Shown here piece by piece: positions 56,687 through 64,000 of a stretch of DNA of 64,000 bases; position 1 is the stretch's first letter, and the number at the start of each line of letters is the position of its first letter. The position numbers and the translations under genes are program-made. The notes below the pieces were generated by a model, which was not told where the DNA came from, did no database searches, and saw nothing but the letters and a program-made list of their open reading frames with translations. The DNA comes from Reticulascus tulasneorum. Taxonomy: Eukaryota > Ascomycota > Sordariomycetes > Glomerellales > Reticulascaceae. The DNA is taken from the NCBI GenBank assembly GCA_001557505.1, contig LSAX01000013.1, forward strand, positions 620,001-684,000. The letters are read 5' to 3'.

Positions 56687-58742
56687 ATGATGGCTGGACT
56701 GGAGATTCACGGTCTCTTCGCGCTCATGGGCAGGTTGGTGGGTTATGCCTTTGCCATTGGATTCGCAGCATTCCTCTACCGCATGTATCAAGTGCGCATG
56801 CTGGTTCGTCGTGCCCAAAGGGATCATGGGGTGGTAGGTTATCCCGAAATCTCCTGGGGAAAAAGAGATTCTTTGCGAGCCTGCATTTCGTTCTGCCAAT
56901 GACGACCGCAAGGCTCTACTCTGCCCATTTGCACACTTTGCCGTTCTCAGCTAACGTTGGTATACACAGCCTTTGGTGCCTCATTCCTTCTTCTTGGGTC
57001 ATCTTCTTGTCGTTGCCAAACTGATGATGAAGCACAAGCTTCCAAGAGATGTAAGTGGATCTCAACGCTCTCTAGGGTGTAGTGACTGGCTGTTCTTGCC
57101 GGGCACATCGTAGAGGCCATCACTTTCCTGTCAGTGCCAGCGAGGTTTAAGGACAGGAATTGCTGGTCCTGTGGTTACTGACGCGCACGATAGCTGCATG
57201 GCCATTGGATGTTTTTGCTCTTGCGAGAAGAGTACCCCGAGGTCGGAAAGTGTGGAGTTATTTACTTTGACCCTTGGCCCATCGGCTTCCCCATGATGGC
57301 CGTGCTCCATCCGGCCATGATCTCGCAATTCACCATATCGCCCAGCCTGCCCAAGTTCTTCTGGATGCGCGAGGCGGAGTTTCATCATTTCAGCGGCGGA
57401 GTTGACCTGGTCACCAGTGAAGGCCAAGTGTGGAAAGAGCAGCGAGCGATATACAACCCAGGGTTCTCAGCGAGGAACATTTCTTCCATGGCACCTTGGT
57501 TTCTCGAAGAAGTTCTTGTCTACAAAAATCGGCTTTTAAAGGCCGCCGACTCGCAGGAAACCATCAAACTAGAGGATTACACCATGGACCTAACGCTAGA
57601 TGTGATTGCCCGCGCCACCTTGTAAGTTATCCCATATCTTGGGTCCTGCCAGACCTTGGGATCAGCACATAATCTAACTTGTGGTCAGCGATATGCGGAC
57701 AAGAGCTCAAGAACATGCATCACCAGCCTGGTTGGATGCTCTGCGAGGGCAGATAAAGCTGCTGTATTTCAACCTCGATCTAATGAAGCAGCTAAGCCCA
57801 ATTCGCGTCTACAAACACTGGCAGTACAATCGCATCCTTAATGAGGCAATCGGCCCCTTGATTGAAGATGCATACGCCAACTACACGAAACCAGACGGTC
57901 CCAAGACGATCATCGGCCTCGCAGTCAAGCCCTTTGTGGACGCAGGCCAGCCGATCCCCCCTGATTTTGTTGACAAGATCGTCAAGAACATCAAGATGTT
58001 CCTCTTCGCCGGTCACGAGACAACTTCCACTACTATCTCGATGATGTACTACATATTATTCCGTAATCCCGACAAGCTTGCGGCCCTGCGTGCCGAGCAC
58101 GATGCGGTTTTTGGTCCAGACCCGGCCAATGCTATCGACGCTATACGGGCAGATTACACCATCATCAACCAGCTACCGTACACGGCTGCTGTGGTCAAAG
58201 AGCTCTTGAGGATGTATTCGCCGCTGGGAGGCGCCATACGGGAGTCATCGTCGCCAGATTTCATGCTCACTAACCCGGACACGGGTGCTCGCTTTCCAAC
58301 GTACGGATTCATGATGCATGCAGCTGCCGTTGCTCTTGGTCGCGATCCGAGATATTGGCATAAACCCAACGAGTTTATTCCCGAGCGCTTCTTGGTCCGC
58401 GATGAGAAGGATCCATTTTATCCGGTAAAGAACGCATGGCAGCCGTTCAGTCTTGGACCCCGCGCATGTATTGGCCAGGTAAGTTACCTGTTCACTTGAC
58501 TAGCCCAAGCATGGCAAACCTTGGATGGAGGCTTACCTGATGTGATATAGGAGATGGTGCAACTCGAGGTTAGGCTGACTCTGGCTTTGACCATCCGTGA
58601 GTTCGACATAATACCTGACTACCCCGAGGACGCACCAACATTCTTCGGAGAGAAAGCGTACCAGGTGACAATAGCAGACGCCGTCCCGTCTGCCAGGATA
58701 AAAGACGAATTGCCCGTAAAGATCAAGCGAAGGACTGGTTAG
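56687..58742 (+). CDS. Cytochrome P450 monooxygenase
   Basis: ER-anchored heme monooxygenase, 545 residues. Exons: 56687..56833, 56970..57050, 57194..57621, 57689..58478, 58551..58742. N-terminal membrane helix at about 10-25 (LMGRLVGYAFAIGFAAFLY). I-helix oxygen motif FAGHETTST, K-helix E390-x-x-R393 (KELLRMYSP), PERF-type PNEFIPERF, and heme loop FSLGPRACIG with axial Cys479. The substrate side (FWMREAEFHHFSGGVDLVTSEGQVWKEQRAIYNPGFS) shows the usual C-helix W-x3-R. It resembles fungal secondary-metabolism P450s of the StcS/CYP59 kind, an impression from memory. No backbone enzyme (PKS, NRPS, terpene synthase) lies in the window, so it stands alone here. Confidence 0.92.
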
Positions 58743-59482
58743 GAACTTTACCAATGCAATAGGAGTTTGATCCCAAAGTTAACATTTGAAATACGAGTAG
58801 AATAGATCGGAACACGGTTAGAAATGATGATAGCTTCGCCAATTGACAGATCTTGTCTACCTAGTGCAACTGATATATTCTCGATCTGGAGATTACGAGT
58901 CAAACCTCAAGTGCCAAACGAATTGTGACTTCCCCTGAAAATGATGAGAGCTCTGCATCTGAACACTGAACCATTGGATAACTAAACAAAAACGTGCATT
59001 GTCGCCAAATTCCACATGACGCACTTACTGGCTTGAGATAAAGATGTGAACAATGGATCTATTTAACTTGCCATGCGAGGGGCAAAGCTGCGGGATCTGG
59101 CAAGCTGGACGAGGATGGAGCGGGAAGAGGTTGGACATCGTGCTGAGACTACAGAGACAACGGCGTGGAAAACGGTGCACTAGTTAGGAGAGAGCCCTTC
59201 CGAGACTCGGACGACAGTCACTGGGACTGCACAATGAACATACAACAGGTTGAGCACCATGATGAGAAGGAGATGCAGCTCTATCAACTACAGCCGCTGT
59301 TCGATGCAGCAAGATATTTCACTCTCTCCTCTTCTCTCTATCTCCCACCATTAACAGAAGTAGTGATGAATATTAGTATCCCGTAACCCATAAGACAAGT
59401 ATATAGGTAGACCATCTACAAACGCCTAGCCAGAAGAGAGAGACTACTGATAATCCCATGGCTCCCGTCTAGCGATATCTTC
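58743..59482. other. Convergent 3' spacer
   Basis: 740 nt between P450 stop and sterol glucosyltransferase stop. A 73-codon frame at 59165-59386 is not supported. Confidence 0.5.
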
Positions 59483-62400
59483 TTAAGCTGTCACGGCGTG
59501 AATTGGCGAACCCATTGCCTTGCTGCCCAGTGACATACTATCCTTCCCAGGCAGCCCTCCCAGATGCATGTCCGAAAGCCTCTTCGTCGTCAGGTCAGGG
59601 TCCGGTTCATCGTTTCCGACGAATGTCCAGCTCTCTTCCGTAGACTCGTCATCTTCTTCGTCATGATGTACGTTCCTGCCAGCCTTGCGCTTGATGAGGC
59701 TCTTTGCATACTCCATATCGCGGTATAGGCATTGAATCGCATTGTCGACACCGTTCTCCTAAGTGGTTATTAGCACAAACTCAAAGACGGAAAGCACGCG
59801 ACATACCTTGCGAATCTGCTCTCCCAATATCCTTGCCTTGACAATCATCCGCTCATTATGGGTTGCCTCCCAAAGAGCACGTGCGAATGACATGGCACCC
59901 CATTTCTTCAAGCATATTCCTACTCCAATGTCCTCAATCCTACTACCGAAGAAGAATTGATCGCCGAAGAATGGCCGAATGATGGTTGGTATGCCGGCCC
60001 GAAGACTAGCACCAGTGGTTCCCGAACCGCCGTGATGGGCCGCAGCATCGATTTGACTAAACAGCCAGTCATGCGGTGCGCTCTTGATGACGTGAATCTC
60101 TGGCGGTATCACAGGATCTTTCTTGACTGGCTTGCTGGCATCTGAGTCATCCTTCTTGGTTGTCTTGCTGGCATCCGAGTCGTCTTTCTCCACGCGATCT
60201 GACCAGCCCTTGGACAGGATGCATCGAACATCAGCCTTGTGCACGGCATCGATTACCTCTTGCGTCATCTTGGCTGTGTCATTAACAATGATAGAACCAA
60301 AGCCTACGTACACCAGCTTCTTATCGTCTGCACGAGCTTGCGCGATGAAGTCTACCAGCTCTTGTGGCGGCTCAAACTTCGATCCCTCGTCCAGGAACCA
60401 GTAGCCAGTGACACGAATCCAGTCTGAAAAGTCAAGAGGGGGCGCAACGACTGATGGTGAAAAATTGTAGAGGAACGGGACCTTGTTCGGCTGCATCTTT
60501 TCGAGGTTCGTGTTGGGCAACTTGAGAGTGTTGTTGCGCCAACGGTTCACTTGATGGGCAGTGGCCTTCCAAAAGATGTTGTCGAACATGACATAGGTCA
60601 TGTAGTTGTACGCACCTCCCATCTTATACTCGGGCATGACGAAAGCATGTGGGTATGCCCGGGTGCGAGTCCAGGGCATGGTGAAAGCACGGAAGTATGG
60701 AATCGACAGGGCTTCTGCGATATGAATGCCCGCCATGGCACTCGGGCTTTCGATCAGAAGATCGGAGTCCTGACAGGCAGCCCAAGACGAGGCAAGGAGA
60801 TCGTCCAGCCAGCCACGGAACATGGAGTTGGCTTCTTTCAAGAACGCCCAGGTGAAGGTGCCGTACTCGATGCACAGTCGCATCAGTTCACTGGGATCTC
60901 CATCGACCTTGGCAAACTCGATCCCATGACTCTCGACCCAGTCCTTGAACTCGAGATGTGTGGCGATTTTAGGCTTATGTCCATCCGCCAGGAGTCCCTT
61001 ACACAAAGCGATGTAGGGTTGGACGTCACCCCTCGAGCCAATAGTGAGACAGGTGATCCTCAAAGGATGCGCTGGTTTGAAATTGAGGAAGGAAGACTTT
61101 GGGTCGTCGAACAGAATAGTAGGAGCATCATTGAGGCATGTGGTATGTCGAGGCAATTGAAGCTCATGGTCATGAAATTCCTCGACCTGCCGCGCTTCCT
61201 TCAGAGCGTCTCGCTCCGCGATGGCGGAATCCTCATCCTCCTTTTCATCTTGATTAATACTGCCTGAGTCTTTGAGATAGCGCGTTGTCTCCAAAGCTTG
61301 TAACATGGTTATGGCACAGTCGTCTCGTGCATCGGCTTGGCCAAACTCGAAGAAAATCTCCTCGTGCCCACGAATGACAATAACCAAGCCCGAGTAGCCG
61401 AAACGGAAGCCCTTCTCTTTGTCCACAGTCTCGATATCCTTGAGAGGAAGAATGACTTTGGTCCGGGTTCCGGGGAGCAAGCTCCGAAAACAGAAAGAAC
61501 GATCGCTGATATAGATCTTGCCATAAAGAGGGAGCACTCGTACGATGAAGCCGAAGTAGGTCGACTGCAGCTTCTCCGTCTCGGGTAAGGCAAAATGGGC
61601 CCGGAAACGCTCCATAGACGTCTGAATCTTTCCATCAGCGTCTTCGTAGAGGTCTTCATCGTCGGTCTTCAGGTCAGGGGGGGCATCATAGTGTTTGCGG
61701 CCCCCTTTCCACATGCCGGAAACCTTCTCGACATATCCCATTGACTCGGAAGCAAGCAGTGAACTCATGCGTTGGCTGGTTCGATGGAGATAGTCCGCAA
61801 AAGCACCGGCGCGTTGGAGAGGATATGTGCCCATCTTGGTAATGCTTTGAAGGTTAGGTGCGCCAAGAGGTGGCGCGTGACCGGCATGTCCCGCTGAGCT
61901 CGACACGGTAATATCGCCCGTGGTCGCAGCATGGTTAACGGAAAACGGGGCATGAGCTGGAGGAGGGCTCCGCGCTGAGTGGCCGTGTTTCTTGCCGTGA
62001 TCCTTGCCGTGATCCTTGGTGCGCGAATCCGAAACGGAACGGCGCATGGTAGGACTTTGGAACACATCGCTGCCCCTCAGGATCTGGCTAGCGGATGGAT
62101 CTTCGCTCGACGAAGCTACCAGGCCAGAGTAGCTCGGATCTTCCATCGATGACTGAACGTACGAATCGGAAGAGCCTTGCTTTTCTGGTACCCGTCGAGA
62201 GTCCTCCAGCCTATTCCTGCTAAGAGAGCGTCGATTGGCACTGAAACTTCGCCGAGGAGACGAGTCCCGAATCACATGAGAAAGGTCTAGACTTCGTCTA
62301 CCAAAGCTCTTCAAAGCATCGAAGCTGCCCCTGGTAATATCCGCACTAGGGCGGGGGCTGTGGATCGATGGACTGTGTGGGCCAAGCGGCGAAAGTGTAG

Positions 62401-63973
62401 CCCTGACTGCCTCTGGGAGCTTCGTAGTTCTGATCTTATCAGGACGCATACTGTGTCTGCTTCCAGTCGCTGAGTTCTTATCGGAATTTTCGCGTGTCGT
62501 CGCTTCATCGTCATGAAGAGCCCTGAGCGCCGCCGCATCCTTGTGTCGCGATGAAGCATCCTCGATAAGGATCTTGAGGACGTTGATCGCCTCTTTGCCG
62601 AAGCTAAAGAACGAAAAGAAATACTGTGACAATGATTAGCTAAGTGGAAAACGCACGTTCCAAGACAAGTCCCTACCTCATCGATGGCATATGTCTCATC
62701 GTTGTCGATCACGCGAATCTTGCAGGTGTCGGCAAACTCCAGCATCTGGGTATCCTCAATGTCCATCACGTTCTCGATCGGCAGAGATATCTTGACGCTG
62801 TCCCCGTCGTTGTGAGACCGGAATATGACTCTCTGAAGGCTCTTCACCCACTCCTTCGCACTTGGCGCGCTGTCCGCCCTGAAGTGAAAGACTCGTTGGT
62901 TGGTGGCGACAGAAAAGTGCAATCCCTCCTTATCCTTGTCCGTAATGGTGGCGGAGATGCCATACCGAAGGTCAATCTGGCCGCTGGGGAAGTAGACATT
63001 TGACGGGTCTCGGTAGTATGTGAGGACATCACCCTTGAGGCGAAACCAGTAGCGGTTGTATTTGGGGTTTCGCTTCCCACTCTTGGATAGGTAACCTGAC
63101 TTGGCTACTTCGTGCTGCATGCACGGTTAATATCCGTCGAGGAAGCAGGGATGCTGGACTTACAGCCTTCTTCGGGAGGTAGGCATAGAAACAGATATGT
63201 TTCGCGGTTATATACATGTAACCTTGAAGGAGTACACTCTGGAGCAGCCAGCAGGGATATTCTGTGGCCTGGTAAGCAAAAGCGCAACCTTAGTTAGAGA
63301 CGGTCCGAAGCCTACCTTCTATGACTTCCTCCGCGTGCTCGAACTCGAAGATCTCCCTGAGTTTCCTGGCCAGCGGAGTGGGCCCGGTATCTCCGGAGAC
63401 CCCCTCTCTTGCTTGATCTCCAGATAAACGTTCCAGATCGAAGCTGGGTCTTGATAACATCTCCGCCTTGGCTTCCAGCATCCTGCTCATTACCGGAGCC
63501 AGCCTGTTATCCGAATCTTCTCTTGTAAGCTCGATGACGGGCGACGTGGACTGGCTGGAGGATTCGCCAGGTTCTTCGGTTGGTGTTTCGAGCGCGCTCG
63601 CATCCTTCTTGGGTTTGGATTTGGATTTAGAGAAGCGCGGCAGTGCGGGAAGCGACCGAAGAAGCTTGTGATCCGAGATCTTTCTCCGATGGTGCTCGCT
63701 CTTACCGCTAGCTTCTTTCTTGATGACGGTCGTCTTTGCAATATCTGCCTCCTGCCTTCCGCGATGATGCTTATGGTGGTGGCCCTCCTCTACGTCGTCG
63801 TCGCTGGAATGATCCTCGAAGCGGTCGTGGAAGTCGACGCGCGAGCTGGCCGCGGCAATCAGCCCGAATATCGACTGGTTCATGTTCATGAACATTGGTG
63901 GTCCCTGGGTGGGGACAAGATCCTCTTCCGCACTGTCACCAGCTACGTCTTTCAACCGGTCGGGCATTTCCAT
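59483..63973 (-). CDS. ATG26: Sterol 3-beta-glucosyltransferase ATG26 (UGT51)
   Basis: Makes sterol glucosides from UDP-glucose; in some fungi needed for pexophagy. Exons: 63973..63316, 63261..63164, 63114..62677, 62623..59807, 59758..59483; total 1428 residues. Junctions restore [22 protein letters not shown] (GRAM 1, about 210-250), a PH domain ([23 protein letters not shown], about 260-360) and [23 protein letters not shown] disordered Ser/Arg-rich linker (about 430-690) follows, then GRAM 2 ([20 protein letters not shown]) and the GT28-like part: [28 protein letters not shown], and donor signature [24 protein letters not shown] tandem KDDSDASK insertion sits inside the glycosyltransferase domain. 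The start ATG (context CAACCATGG) is 27 nt from the window edge, so an upstream exon cannot be excluded. Confidence 0.93.
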
Positions 63974-64000
63974 GGTTGAGTACTGGTCTTCCTTTCGTTT

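Noticed and set aside
60551..61267. 238-codon plus-strand frame
   Set aside because: Antisense to the well-supported sterol glucosyltransferase exon; no family of its own.
1..64000. CRISPR array, rRNA, tRNA or integrated virus
   Set aside because: No regularly spaced repeats, no rRNA or tRNA core words and no viral hallmark proteins were found by reading both strands.

Overview
This window is nuclear DNA of a filamentous ascomycete. Genes carry short GT-AG introns (mostly 47-100 nt), transcription factors are of the fungal Zn(2)-Cys(6) type, and families such as NACHT/TPR STAND proteins, NCS1 permeases and ATG26-type sterol glucosyltransferase are present. Condensin, CHL1, CDC7, FCP1 and GRIM-19 proteins look Sordariomycete-like, possibly Hypocreales; that placement is inference from remembered family resemblance. 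I saw no tRNA, rRNA, CRISPR array or intact transposon. Gene models were spliced by hand from reading frame, splice signals and family motifs, and exon boundaries are in the entries.

Layout. (1) 1-3.7 kb is a gene graveyard: a Zn2Cys6 regulator running off the left edge, a broken MmgE/PrpD-family remnant, a decayed second copy of the regulator's distal part, and an NB-ARC gene that stops after its nucleotide-binding domain. (2) 3.7-6.9 kb holds a small single-pass membrane protein with a PPxY motif and an anchored or secreted TAP-like alpha/beta-hydrolase peptidase. (3) 7.5-17.2 kb is the most interesting block: one spliced gene encodes an isochorismatase-fold (biuret-hydrolase-like) enzyme fused to an allophanate-hydrolase-type amidase, next to two different NCS1 permeases (Fur-like and purine-cytosine Fcy-like). 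The 2.3 kb promoter between the fusion gene and the first permease is rich in GATA (AreA-type) sites. This reads as a nitrogen-scavenging unit: import a cyclic or linear ureide/amide, then hydrolyse it to ammonia. (4) 17.7-22.1 kb is a Goodbye-NACHT-TPR-zinc STAND gene broken by one in-frame TAG. (5) 23.2-27.9 kb holds an APH-like kinase, a short-chain dehydrogenase and a 14-TM MFS transporter. (6) 28.2 kb has a possible structured non-coding RNA.

(7) 29.3-44.5 kb is a conserved housekeeping block: CHL1 helicase, ribosomal protein L28 (uL15), CDC7 kinase, condensin subunit 1, complex I GRIM-19 and FCP1 phosphatase. CDC7 and condensin share a divergent promoter with E2F/MBF-like cell-cycle sites. 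(8) 44.5-59 kb is accessory again: a large fungal membrane protein without a recognised family, an amino-acid permease, a degraded hypothetical gene and a cytochrome P450, separated by long gene-poor stretches with TACCTAGGTA-type palindromes. (9) 59.5-64 kb holds an apparently complete five-exon ATG26-type sterol glucosyltransferase.
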